Origin: JBAWAP01 sp049589355
GTDB lineage: Bacteria; Chloroflexota; Anaerolineae; VGOG01
Assembly (NCBI GenBank): GCA_049589355.1
Contig: JBAWAP010000280.1
Location: 1 to 64,000 of the forward strand
Direction of reading: 5' to 3'
Length of the DNA: 64,000 nt
The number at the start of each line of letters is the position of its first letter. Position 1 is the stretch's first letter. Below, in pieces: positions 32,000 to 40,933 of the stretch. Under the pieces are notes generated by a model, which did no database searches, had not been told where the DNA came from, and worked only from the letters and a program-made list of their open reading frames with translations. Made by a program: the position numbers and the translations under genes.

Positions 32000-32929
32000 G
32001 TGAAGGCGCTTTCCATCCGCCAACCCTGGGCTGAGTTGATCCTCCAGGGACGCAAGACTATCGAACTGCGCACCTGGCCGACGAGCTACCGCGGCCGCAT
32101 CGCCATCCATGCCAGCCAGACAGTTCGAGAGGAGGCTTGCATTGCCTATGGTCTGGATCCGGCCAGAATGGTGCGCGGCGCGCTGGTGGGCACGGTGGAA
32201 CTGGTGGACGTTTTGCCGCTGGACGAGGCGGCATGGGAGGCTCTGCGCGATCAGCACCTGTCGTTGAGTGACTTCCCCGGCCCGATGTTCGGCTGGCGGC
32301 TGGAGGCCCCCCAACGCCTGCCCCAGCCGATCCCCATGCGCGGCCGCATGAGCCTGTTTAATGTGGCCGATGAGGTGATAGCGGGAAAAGCACCACATTC
32401 CCCCCTCTCCCAGGGTTGGGAGAGGGGGCTAGGGGGTGAGGGCTTTGCGCCGCCCAAGGTGACCTATAACACGCGGGCCGATGCGCCGGCCTACGACCCT
32501 GAAAAACCCTTCGAGCTGTGGGTGGTTCCCTGCGATGGCGGCGACTATGGCCTGGCGTTGTATCAGTGGCCCGTGGCGGCCAATCGTGAGATCCCAAAGC
32601 CCCAGCGACTGGTGGAGCTGGCTGGCGATTCGCTGCGGGCTGTGGCCGACCACGTGCTGGAAGCGTTGCGCAAGAGTGACTATAAGGTGACCGACCTGTC
32701 TCACAACCGCCAAAAGCCCTTCCGCCTGGACGAAGAGACGGGCTTGCGCCTGGGCCTGCTCTTTCTGGCTGTCAAACCATTGACCCGCATGGATCGCGTC
32801 GAGGCCATCTCTAGCGGCTTACGCACCATGCCGTCCGAGGAAGCCTACTATTGGTTCAGCAAGTGCACCGCTGAGGCGAGCGCTGTCAATGCCCAGCGGG
32901 CGCTGCGAATTTTGTTGGCTGGAGAGTGA
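32000..32929 (+). CDS. ASCH-domain protein with uncharacterised C-terminal domain
   Basis: 309 residues from GTG 32000 (AAGGAG upstream). Residues 1-120 are an ASCH domain: MKALSIRQPWAELILQGRKTIELRTWPTSYRGRIAIHAS, an RNA/DNA-ligand beta-barrel related to PUA, with the GKTIE-R motif. Residues about 170-309 form a separate domain (ELWVVPCDGGDYGLALYQWPV...) not recognised with certainty. Between them SPLSQGWERGLGGEGF is encoded by a CCCCTCTCC...GGAGAGGGG palindrome (32399-32442). In this context it may recognise modified nucleic acid. No enzyme activity is assigned. Confidence 0.8.
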   Translation: MKALSIRQPWAELILQGRKTIELRTWPTSYRGRIAIHASQTVREEACIAYGLDPARMVRGALVGTVELVDVLPLDEAAWEALRDQHLSLSDFPGPMFGWRLEAPQRLPQPIPMRGRMSLFNVADEVIAGKAPHSPLSQGWERGLGGEGFAPPKVTYNTRADAPAYDPEKPFELWVVPCDGGDYGLALYQWPVAANREIPKPQRLVELAGDSLRAVADHVLEALRKSDYKVTDLSHNRQKPFRLDEETGLRLGLLFLAVKPLTRMDRVEAISSGLRTMPSEEAYYWFSKCTAEASAVNAQRALRILLAGE

Positions 32930-33000
32930 AGTGAAGGGAATGACCTGTCCGCTCCCCTGGAGTGTGAGTAGTGAAGTGTTGTTAAATTAAGGAGGATGAT

Positions 33001-33252
33001 ATGTCTGAGCTTTATTCTGTAACCGGCACCCTGTCGGATGAGCAAACAGTCATACTGGACAGACCTATTCCTCTGCCCATTGGTCGCGTGCGCTTGACCG
33101 TTGAAACGTTGCCCGCTGCCAAGCCTGATAGAACATTCCTCAGCAAGCTGCAGGCAATTCGCCAGGCTCTGCGCGCTAGCGGCTATCGCCCCTGCACCAG
33201 AGAAGAAATTGATGCGCAGACTACGCGCCCGCTATCGCTTCAGAACCCCTGA
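33001..33252 (+). CDS. Small protein, antitoxin-like, unknown
   Basis: 83 residues. YSVTGTLSDEQTVILDRPIPLPIGRVRLTVETL is a short beta-domain common in stand-alone proteins of Chloroflexota and cyanobacteria that often sit beside PIN toxins; then a helix with GYRPCTREEIDAQ. The final residues TTRPLSLQNP deviate from the expected acidic end. GGAGGATG precedes the ATG. No partner toxin is adjacent; it sits 14 nt before the DUF1156 gene. Role unknown. Confidence 0.6.
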   Translation: MSELYSVTGTLSDEQTVILDRPIPLPIGRVRLTVETLPAAKPDRTFLSKLQAIRQALRASGYRPCTREEIDAQTTRPLSLQNP

Positions 33253-33266
33253 CGCAGGAGGCGCAG

Positions 33267-36200
33267 ATGAACCCACCCCCCACCCTCATCGAATCCTGGC
33301 TGCCCTTCGAAGCCATTGGCGCGGAGAGCCAGCGCGAGCGGGGCGCCAGCAGCGCCTTGCCGCCGCTGTACTTCTTGCACGTCTGGTGGGCGCGCCGCCC
33401 GCTGACGGTGAGCCGTGCCGCAGTGCTGGCTGGCCTCTTGCCAGACTTCCGAAGTCTTGGAGACTTCGGAAGTCTCGACCTGCGCCAGAAGTTCCCTACC
33501 GAAGAGGCGTACCGCGCCTGGTTCACCCGCCTGCTGGGCATCCTGGGTGACCCGGTGACTGGCCGCAAGCTGCTTGCGCGTGCCCGTCAGGTCGGAAAGA
33601 AGATCCCCAACCCCTACGAGCACGGCCGGGCGTTCACGTACAATCCCCCGGCTGAGGAACTGGAAACAATGCTCGACCTGCTGGAGCAGGCATGGGGCAC
33701 CCGCGAGATCACGGTCATGGATCCCATGGCCGGCGGAGGCTCCATCCCCTTCGAAGCCCTACGCTATGGCTTCACCGTGCTGGCTGGCGAATTGAACCCG
33801 GTCGCCGCGGTTATCCTCAAAGCCACCCTGGACTACCCGGCTCGCTTCGGCCCGGCCCTGGCCGACGACATCCGCAGGTGGGGCAAGCGTTGGTACGAGT
33901 TGGTCAAACCCAGGCTGGAACCCTACTTCACGCCGTTGCCACCAGGGGCTGAAGGCGCTGCCTACCTATGGGCGCGCACCGTCGCCTGCCCGACGACCGG
34001 CAAGCTGGTGCCTCTTTCCCCCAACTGGTGGCTGAGCAAGGGCAGCGACCTCGTGGCTGTGCGCCTGCTCACCAACCCCGCCTGGGACGAGCCACGCTTC
34101 GAGATCGTGCGCGGCTCTCCCCTCTCCCTGCCAGGGAGAGGGGCCGGGGGTGAGGGTTGGACCTTCGACCCCGACGAGGGCACAGTTAGCCGAGGGGTGG
34201 GACGCTCTCCCTGGACGGGCGAAGCCATTGACGGCGACTACATCAAACGAGAGGCTCAGGCCGGCCGCATGGGGCAGATGCTGTACGCCGTGGCGGTGAA
34301 GAAGCCTGGTGGTTTCGACTTCCGCCCACACACAGAGGAGGACCTGGCCGCCGTCCGTCGCGCCGAGGCCGCCTTGGCCGAGAACCTGCCCCGCTGGGAG
34401 GCGGCCGGGTTGGTGCCGCGAGAGCCGTTCCCCGGCGGCAACGACCCCCGCCCACTGCTCTACGGCATGCCCACCTGGGCCGACTTCTTCTCTCCCCGCC
34501 AACTCCTCTCCCTGGTCACCTTCCTGGGGGCGCTGCGGGAGGTGGGTGCGGAGATGCGGCGGGAGATGGATGAGGAGCGGGCCGAGGCGGTGGAGACGTA
34601 TTTGGCCTTTGCGCTGAACAAATGCCCAAACTATAGCTCACGAATGTCGGTATGGCATCCGCTGCGTACCTCAATGGCAAATACCTTCAACCGCCATGAC
34701 TTTAGCTTTGCTTGGAGTCATGGCGAGTTTGATGCTGCTCACAACTTGCTACCCTGGGCTGTCAGCCAGATAGAGGATGCCTACAAAGGCCTGGCCATAC
34801 TGACTGTTTCTGCCCAGATCCCTCTGTGGGGCAGTGATGGCGGCTCGCCCGTCGAGCGACTGCAAATCTGGCAGGGCTCAGCCACTGACCTCAGCCAAGT
34901 TGAGAGCTGCTCCGTCCACCACATCTGCGTGGACCCGCCCTACTATGACAACGTCATGTACGCTGAGCTCAGCGACTTCTTCTACGTCTGGCTCAAACGC
35001 AGTGTGGGCCACCTGTACCCCGAATTCTTCCGCGATACTTTGACCAATAAGGACGACGAAGCAGTGGCCAACCCCGCCCGCTTCAAGGCCCTCGCTTCCC
35101 CCTCTCCCGCTTCCCCCCTAAGGTTGGGGGGGACCGTGGGGGGGCGGAGAGGGGGGCAGGGGGTGAGGGACCTGGCCAAACGGGACTACGAACGCAAGAT
35201 GGCCGCTTGCTTCCGCGAGATGCACCGCACCTTGCGCGACGACGGCGTGTTGACCGTCATGTTCACCCACAAGCAGGTGGAGGCCTGGGATACCCTGGCC
35301 ACCGCGCTCATCGGCGCCGGCTTCACCATCAAAGCCTCCTGGCCTGTCCACACCGAGTCCGAGCACTCCCTGCACCAGGCCCAGAAGAACGCCGCTGCCA
35401 GTACCATCCTGCTGGTCTGCCGCAAACGAGCAGACAAGGAGACAAGGGGACAAGGAGACAGAGAGACAATCTCCGTGTCTCCCCCTCACCTTGTCTCCCC
35501 CTCTCAAGTGTGGTGGGATGACATCAAGGGCCGGGTGCGGCAGGTGGCACGGGAGAAGGCGGCTGAGTTCGCTGAACAGGGTGTCAGCGGGGTGGACCTG
35601 TACATCAGCACCTTCGGCCCTGTCCTGTCTGTCATCTCCGAGCGCTGGCCGGTGCTGACCAGCGAGGTGGATGAAAAGACAGGCCAGCCTAAGCCCCTAC
35701 GCCCCGAAACCGCCCTTGACCTGGCCCGCGAGGAGGTCATCGCCCTGCGCAAGCGAGGACTGCTGCTGGGACGGGATATCCAGTTCGACCCCGTCACCGA
35801 CTGGTACCTGATGGCCTGGGATGCCTTCAAAGCCGAGGAGTTCCCCGCCGACGAGGCGCGCAAGCTGGCCATCGCCCTGGGGTTGGACATCGAGGAGGAC
35901 CTGGTGCGGCGCAAGCGGGTCATCGGCAAGAAGGGCAGCTTTGTGGTGCTGCAACAGCCCAAACACCGCCGCCGCAAGCACCTGGCCGACCCTGAGGCTG
36001 TGGTCTTCGACACCCTCCTGGACGCCGCCCACGCCGCCATGCTCATCTACCACGAAGATGGGCCACTGGCCTGTGAAAGCTTCCTCAAGCGCACTGGCCT
36101 GCTGACCGACAGCACCTTCAAGGCCTGCCTCCAGGCCCTGCTCAACGCCATCCCCCGCACCCAGATCAAGGGCAGATTCGTCCGCCCCGAAGCCGACCTC

Positions 36201-36296
36201 CTGGAGCGTCTGCGAATGGCCTTCTTTGAGGATTTGGAGGTGCCGGTGGAGGAGGAGGCGGGGGCGGTCATACAACAGCTAGGGTTGGACATCTAG
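33267..36296 (+). CDS. DUF1156 DNA methylase with four repeat-derived inserts
   Basis: 1009 residues. DUF1156 at the N-terminus (IESWLPFEAIGAESQRERG), SAM-binding DPMAGGGSIPFEALRYG (152-168), and catalytic DPPY (D556-Y559) with YYDNVMYAELSDFFYVW. Typical of adenine/cytosine amino-methyltransferases of defence islands. AGGAGG precedes the ATG. Four in-frame inserts are encoded by dispersed repeats: DFRSLGDFGSL (33443-33475), SPLSLPGRGAGGEG (34117-34156), SPSPASPLRLGGTVGG... (about 35095-35169) and ETRGQGDRETISVSPPHL (about 35433-35506). All stay in frame, and the catalytic motifs are outside them. Likely works with the ATPase and helicase, modifying or discriminating host DNA. Confidence 0.92.
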   Translation: MNPPPTLIESWLPFEAIGAESQRERGASSALPPLYFLHVWWARRPLTVSRAAVLAGLLPDFRSLGDFGSLDLRQKFPTEEAYRAWFTRLLGILGDPVTGRKLLARARQVGKKIPNPYEHGRAFTYNPPAEELETMLDLLEQAWGTREITVMDPMAGGGSIPFEALRYGFTVLAGELNPVAAVILKATLDYPARFGPALADDIRRWGKRWYELVKPRLEPYFTPLPPGAEGAAYLWARTVACPTTGKLVPLSPNWWLSKGSDLVAVRLLTNPAWDEPRFEIVRGSPLSLPGRGAGGEGWTFDPDEGTVSRGVGRSPWTGEAIDGDYIKREAQAGRMGQMLYAVAVKKPGGFDFRPHTEEDLAAVRRAEAALAENLPRWEAAGLVPREPFPGGNDPRPLLYGMPTWADFFSPRQLLSLVTFLGALREVGAEMRREMDEERAEAVETYLAFALNKCPNYSSRMSVWHPLRTSMANTFNRHDFSFAWSHGEFDAAHNLLPWAVSQIEDAYKGLAILTVSAQIPLWGSDGGSPVERLQIWQGSATDLSQVESCSVHHICVDPPYYDNVMYAELSDFFYVWLKRSVGHLYPEFFRDTLTNKDDEAVANPARFKALASPSPASPLRLGGTVGGRRGGQGVRDLAKRDYERKMAACFREMHRTLRDDGVLTVMFTHKQVEAWDTLATALIGAGFTIKASWPVHTESEHSLHQAQKNAAASTILLVCRKRADKETRGQGDRETISVSPPHLVSPSQVWWDDIKGRVRQVAREKAAEFAEQGVSGVDLYISTFGPVLSVISERWPVLTSEVDEKTGQPKPLRPETALDLAREEVIALRKRGLLLGRDIQFDPVTDWYLMAWDAFKAEEFPADEARKLAIALGLDIEEDLVRRKRVIGKKGSFVVLQQPKHRRRKHLADPEAVVFDTLLDAAHAAMLIYHEDGPLACESFLKRTGLLTDSTFKACLQALLNAIPRTQIKGRFVRPEADLLERLRMAFFEDLEVPVEEEAGAVIQQLGLDI

Positions 36297-36323
36297 ATCG
36301 AACCGAGAAAGGAGTTCACACTG

Positions 36324-36698
36324 ATGACAGAGCATAAGGTGTTGATACCGGACCAGATGTTTGCTGAATTGATGCCGATATCGGAGCAGGAAGACAAAGA
36401 AATCAGCGATCTGGTTATAGAAGCATTGCAGCGGTATCTTTGGGAGGCCAAAGAACGCAAGATTGACCGGGAAATGGAGGCGTACCGTATGATGCACGCC
36501 GAACTGAAAGGACGTTTCCTAGGCGAGTACGTAGCTATTCACAATGGCGAGTTGGTGGATCACGACACTGATCGCCGTGCCCTGTCTCGACGGGTGCGAC
36601 GAGAATACGGGAACACGGTAGTGCTCATCACCCCCGTCGAGGATGAGCCAGAACGGGAGTTCTTGATGCTGAGTCCTCGATTTGAACGAGGTGTATGA
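36324..36698 (+). CDS. RHH-type N-terminus plus DUF5678-like domain
   Basis: 124 residues. An N-terminal stretch (SDLVIEALQRYLWEAKERK) fits a ribbon-helix-helix or antitoxin-like helical segment. The second half (FLGEYVAIHNGELVDHDTDRRALSRRVRREYGNTVVLITPV) matches DUF5678, found in small proteins often encoded beside aspartic-protease or TA genes. GAAAGGAG precedes the ATG. The stop overlaps the next start, so the two form one unit. It sits inside the helicase-methylase-ATPase island. Function unknown. Confidence 0.65.
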   Translation: MTEHKVLIPDQMFAELMPISEQEDKEISDLVIEALQRYLWEAKERKIDREMEAYRMMHAELKGRFLGEYVAIHNGELVDHDTDRRALSRRVRREYGNTVVLITPVEDEPEREFLMLSPRFERGV

Positions 36699-37081
36699 TG
36701 CGATATCCTTACGACAGTCGTTACCATCCTCCGATGCCGGTTGTTGAGGTTGCTTTAGGCGTATCAGAGGGCGATTTCCCGTTGGAGCCGCTTCCTAGCA
36801 TCATAGATACCGGCGCAGACATCACGATCGTGCCCAGGGAATACCTAATGCGCCTGGATGCACCGGTTGTTGCCAGTGGGTATCTGCGCAGCCCGTGGGG
36901 AGGCCGATCCAGTGTCAAGATATACGAAGTCAACGTGCGTGTCGGGGAACATGACCTGTATGGTGTTGAAGTTGCGGGTGAACCAGGCGGGCGCGAAGTG
37001 TTGTTGGGACGTAACTTGTTGAACCAGTTGGATCTACGACTGGATGGGCCGAATGAGACCGTGGTTGTATTGTCAGGTTAG
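36695..37081 (+). CDS. Retropepsin-like aspartic protease
   Basis: 128 residues. SIIDTGADITIVP (about 36-48) is the D-T/S-G-A active site of retroviral-type aspartyl proteases, followed by VLLGRNLLNQLDLRLDG, the second conserved strand (LGRN). Active as a homodimer in characterised relatives. Starts in an ATGATG overlapping the preceding stop. With its DUF5678 partner it is a recurrent gene pair of unknown role; inside an antiphage island it may be either cargo or a co-opted effector. Confidence 0.85.
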   Translation: MMRYPYDSRYHPPMPVVEVALGVSEGDFPLEPLPSIIDTGADITIVPREYLMRLDAPVVASGYLRSPWGGRSSVKIYEVNVRVGEHDLYGVEVAGEPGGREVLLGRNLLNQLDLRLDGPNETVVVLSG

Positions 37082-37109
37082 CTAGAGTATCTGTCCAAGA
37101 AGACCAACG

Positions 37110-40100
37110 ATGAGACTTCGCGATCATGACTTCCAGATTTCTTATGGCCCGGCCGATGACCGGCTCCACGACTTCTACATTCCGGCCCTGTCGTGCAGTC
37201 TGCGCTACGACCGCACGGCTGGCTTCTTTAGTAGCAGTGCCTTGGCCGTGGCGGCCGCTGGCGTGGCCCGGCTCATCGCCCAGGGCGGTACCATGCGCCT
37301 GCTGGTCGGTGCCCAACTGAGCGAAGCCGACGTCCGTGCCATCGAGCGAGGACAGGCGTTGGACGAGGTCGTGGCCGAGCGACTGATCGCAGCCCTCAGC
37401 GAGCCCGAGGAAGAAGTCATGCAGCGCCGCCTGGAGGTGCTGGCCTGGATGGTCGCCGCAGGCAGGCTCCAAATCCGCGTCGTGCTCCCAAAAGGACCCG
37501 ATGGTCACCCCCTTCCTGCATCCGAGGCCCAGGACTACTATCACCCCAAAGAGGGCCTCTTCACCGACCACTACGGCGACCAAATTGCCTTCAGCGGCAG
37601 CATTAACGAATCGGCCATTGGTTGGCAGCGCAATTATGAGCAGTTCTCCGTCTACTTCTCGTGGAACGCCACGGCTCCATACCTGGCCCAGGTGCGCTAT
37701 CGGTTCGAGCATCTGTGGAATGGGCAGGAGCCGGACTGGATTGCGATGGACGTTCCCGAAGCGGCGCGGCAGCAGTTGCTTCGCTATCGCCCGGCCACGG
37801 CTCCTACCTGCGACCCGCTGGAGCGCGAACCGAAACCCAAGGTGGTCGAGCGTCCGGGCGTTTTCGTGCCTGAATTGCAGCATGAGCGTGTCCTCTTCCA
37901 GTTCCTGCGCGATGCTCCCCGTCTCCTCAACGCCCGATGGCTGGGCGCGGCAACCAGCGCTGTCACTCCGTGGCCCCACCAGGCGCGCATTGCCGATACC
38001 ATCGTCACCCGTTTCCCGGAGCGCTTCCTGCTTTGCGACGAGGTCGGCCTCGGAAAAACCATCGAGGCTGGCCTGGTGCTGCGTCAGCTCCTCTTGTCGG
38101 GCTACGTTCGCCGTTGCCTGATCCTGGCCCCTAAATCCGTCTGCCGCCAATGGCAGGAGGAACTCTACGAGAAGTTCGCCCTCAACGTCCCCTTCTTCGA
38201 TGGCCACACCTTCCGTGACGTGTTCGGCCAGGAGCATACGCCGGACGTTCCTAACCCCTGGGACGCCGAGGACGTATTCATCGCCTCCAGCCAACTGGCT
38301 AAACGGCGCGAGCGCCAGCCGGATCTGTTGGCAGCTCGCCCGTGGGATCTGATCATCGTGGACGAGGCGCACCACGCCCGTCGCAAGGACTTTCTGGTTC
38401 CCCGCTACCGGCCCAACCGTCTGCTGGAGTTGCTGATGGGACAGGATGAACAGCCCGGGCTGAAAGATCGCACACTGAGCTTGCTCTTGATGACTGCTAC
38501 TCCCATGCAGATCCATCCGGTGGAAGTGTGGGACCTGTTGCGGGTCCTCGGCCTGGGCGGTCGTTGGGGTGCTGACGATAGCAACTTCCTGCGCTTCTTC
38601 CAGGAGCTGCGTCGGCCTTTCGACGACGCGGATTGGGATTTCGTCTTCGGCATGGTGCGCGATTTCCTGGATACGGGCGGGGAACTCGATCCGACATTTG
38701 CCAGTCAGGCCGAGGCCAAACTTGGCCTGGTGGATTGGCAGCGGTTCAAGATGCTGATATCACCTCAGGAACACGAAGCCAGACCCAAGCAGTTGTTGGC
38801 TAAGAATCGTGCCCTGGTGATAGAAATGACCCGCCGGCATACTCCACTGCGCCGGTATCTCTTTCGCAGCACCCGCCGCCTGCTCCGGGAGTACGTGCAG
38901 CGGGGCATTCTCAAGGCCAACGTGCCCCATCGGGACCCTGAGCCAGTCTGGATTGCGATGCGTGCTGACGAGCAGGATCTCTACCACCGGATCGAGGAGT
39001 ACATCACCCATTTCTACCGAAAGTATGAGGCGGAGCGCAAGGGGTTGGGCTTCATTATGACCGTTTACCGGCGCCGGTTGACCAGCAGCTTCTATGCGGT
39101 GCGCCGCAGCCTGGAGCGGCGATTGGACTTCTTACGTGGCCAGACTGCCCCTGGCACGATAGCAGGCTTTGATGAAGACGACCTGGAGCAGGAAGACCTG
39201 ACCCAGGACATCAGCGAGGAACTGGAAGCAGAGGAAAGGTCCCGCTTCCGTGGCGAGATCGAATACGTTGAGGATTTCCTGGCCGCGCTGCGCAGCTTGA
39301 GTGGCAACGATTCCAAGGTCGAGCAGTTGTTGGCTGACCTGGAGGAAATCTTCAAACGGCGCGAGACGGTCCTCATTTTCACCCACTACACCGACACGAT
39401 GGACTTCCTACGCGAACAACTGCGGCAGGCATACGGCAGCCAGGTGGCTTGCTATAGCGGACGGGGGGGCGAGGTGTGGAACGGCATCGCCTGGGTGCCG
39501 ACGACCAAGGAGGAAATCAAGAACGCTTTTCGCCAAGGCGAGGCGATCAAGATTCTCCTTGGCACCGAGGCGGCCAGCGAGGGGTTGAACCTGCAAACCT
39601 GTGGTGTGTTGATCAACTACGACATGCCCTGGAACCCCATGCGGGTCGAGCAACGGATCGGCCGCATTGACCGCATCGGCCAGATGCACAAAAGGGTCTG
39701 GATTCGCCACTATTTCTACGAGGACACGGTGGAGGCCAGGGTCTACCGAGCGTTGGAGGATCGGATCGGTTGGTTTGAAGAAGTCGTCGGTGAGTTGCAG
39801 CCGATCCTTGCTCGAATAGGACAAGCCATCCAGAGCGCGGCCATGACGCCAGTGGCCGAGCGGGAGCAGGTGTTGACGCGAGAGTTGGAACAGCTACGGG
39901 AAGGGGCAGACACCCGACAGGCCGAGGGCCTTGACTTGGAGCAGTACCTGATCGCTGATGAGCCGTTGCTGGAGTCCACTTCTCCCGTCACCCTGAGCGA
40001 CCTGGAGCGGGTGCTCACGCGGACATCGTCCCTGGTGGATCGTTTCCAACCGCATCCAAAATTCAAGCGGGCCTACTGGCTACGAACCGATGAGGGTGGC

Positions 40101-40850
40101 GCGGCTGTGACCTTCGACGTGGCCTTGTTTGATGCCCACCCCAACACCTTGCGGTTGCTCACGTACGGAAGTGAGCTGCTGACGGCCCTGCTGAAGGCTG
40201 TGTCGGAGCCGGCTTCTGGCCCTGAGGGGCGTGTGCTACGCTGTTGGACGGAAGGCCCCCTGCCTCTTTGCGGCTACTACACCCTTGGCGCCAAGGGTCG
40301 CCCGCAGCGGATTGAGCGCCTGGCGGACCTCGAAGTACTCTATGCTGCGGACCCACATGCGCATTGGTCGGAAGAAGCCATAGCAACAGCGCGCGCCGAC
40401 TTTCGGCGAGAGGTGGAGACACTGGTGCAGCGACGGGCGCAGGTGATCGCAGGCCGGCGGCGAGCAGAGCGTCTGGCGCTGGAGGAGCAAGCGCGCCAGA
40501 CGCTGCTCCAGGCAGCGCTGGTAGAGCTGGCCATGGGGCAGCAACTCCAACTGTTCGCGGAAGAAGCACTGCCTGTGGCCTTCACCGAGGAAGCGATCAC
40601 CGGCCTCAAGCGCCATGGTTATCCCTTTGCACCATTGCTCAGGCTAGTCAATGTGGATGGCTTGCGGCCCAGCCCCACCGACCCGTTTTACACCGCGGTG
40701 CAGGGTAAATCACGAGAAGCCCTCAGGGGCCACTTCAACGCGCTGCGGGACGAAGCAGTCCGGCTCTTGGGCCTGCTGGCAAGTGCTCCGGATCAGGAGG
40801 AGTCCTCCCAGGACATACAGGATGTCGTTGTGCAGACATTAGTAGTTTGA
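37110..40850 (+). CDS. PLD-like plus SNF2/DEAD helicase (defence)
   Basis: 1246 residues. N-terminal phospholipase D-like domain (about 1-200): FYIPALSCSLRYDRTAGFFSSSALA and H145-x-K147 with FSGSINESAIG, the nuclease motif style of defence PLDs. SNF2 core: Walker A EVGLGKTIEAGL (K316), DEAH box VDEAHHARR (418-421), HelicC motifs TVLIFTHYTD, LLGTEAASEGLNLQ and MRVEQRIGRIDRIGQ. Length and order match DrmD/Hma-type helicases. Probably translocates on DNA and cooperates with the methylase and ATPase. Not interrupted by repeats, unlike the methylase. Confidence 0.93.
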   Translation: MRLRDHDFQISYGPADDRLHDFYIPALSCSLRYDRTAGFFSSSALAVAAAGVARLIAQGGTMRLLVGAQLSEADVRAIERGQALDEVVAERLIAALSEPEEEVMQRRLEVLAWMVAAGRLQIRVVLPKGPDGHPLPASEAQDYYHPKEGLFTDHYGDQIAFSGSINESAIGWQRNYEQFSVYFSWNATAPYLAQVRYRFEHLWNGQEPDWIAMDVPEAARQQLLRYRPATAPTCDPLEREPKPKVVERPGVFVPELQHERVLFQFLRDAPRLLNARWLGAATSAVTPWPHQARIADTIVTRFPERFLLCDEVGLGKTIEAGLVLRQLLLSGYVRRCLILAPKSVCRQWQEELYEKFALNVPFFDGHTFRDVFGQEHTPDVPNPWDAEDVFIASSQLAKRRERQPDLLAARPWDLIIVDEAHHARRKDFLVPRYRPNRLLELLMGQDEQPGLKDRTLSLLLMTATPMQIHPVEVWDLLRVLGLGGRWGADDSNFLRFFQELRRPFDDADWDFVFGMVRDFLDTGGELDPTFASQAEAKLGLVDWQRFKMLISPQEHEARPKQLLAKNRALVIEMTRRHTPLRRYLFRSTRRLLREYVQRGILKANVPHRDPEPVWIAMRADEQDLYHRIEEYITHFYRKYEAERKGLGFIMTVYRRRLTSSFYAVRRSLERRLDFLRGQTAPGTIAGFDEDDLEQEDLTQDISEELEAEERSRFRGEIEYVEDFLAALRSLSGNDSKVEQLLADLEEIFKRRETVLIFTHYTDTMDFLREQLRQAYGSQVACYSGRGGEVWNGIAWVPTTKEEIKNAFRQGEAIKILLGTEAASEGLNLQTCGVLINYDMPWNPMRVEQRIGRIDRIGQMHKRVWIRHYFYEDTVEARVYRALEDRIGWFEEVVGELQPILARIGQAIQSAAMTPVAEREQVLTRELEQLREGADTRQAEGLDLEQYLIADEPLLESTSPVTLSDLERVLTRTSSLVDRFQPHPKFKRAYWLRTDEGGAAVTFDVALFDAHPNTLRLLTYGSELLTALLKAVSEPASGPEGRVLRCWTEGPLPLCGYYTLGAKGRPQRIERLADLEVLYAADPHAHWSEEAIATARADFRREVETLVQRRAQVIAGRRRAERLALEEQARQTLLQAALVELAMGQQLQLFAEEALPVAFTEEAITGLKRHGYPFAPLLRLVNVDGLRPSPTDPFYTAVQGKSREALRGHFNALRDEAVRLLGLLASAPDQEESSQDIQDVVVQTLVV

Positions 40851-40933
40851 CAGCGATAAATCAGTAGAAACGAGTAGAATTCAACTGAAATAGTCAGAAT
40901 CAAGCAGAAACATGAGGGACAAAGAGAGGGGAG

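Noticed and set aside
36930..38516. Long minus-strand ORF of 528 codons opposite the retropepsin/helicase
   Set aside because: Shadow of the helicase frame; no family motif, and the plus strand carries clear motifs.
28569..40850. Assignment as DISARM or BREX
   Set aside because: No DUF1998 DrmB, no PglZ/BrxC-type genes; DUF499 plus DUF1156 plus PLD-helicase fits the Hma type better.
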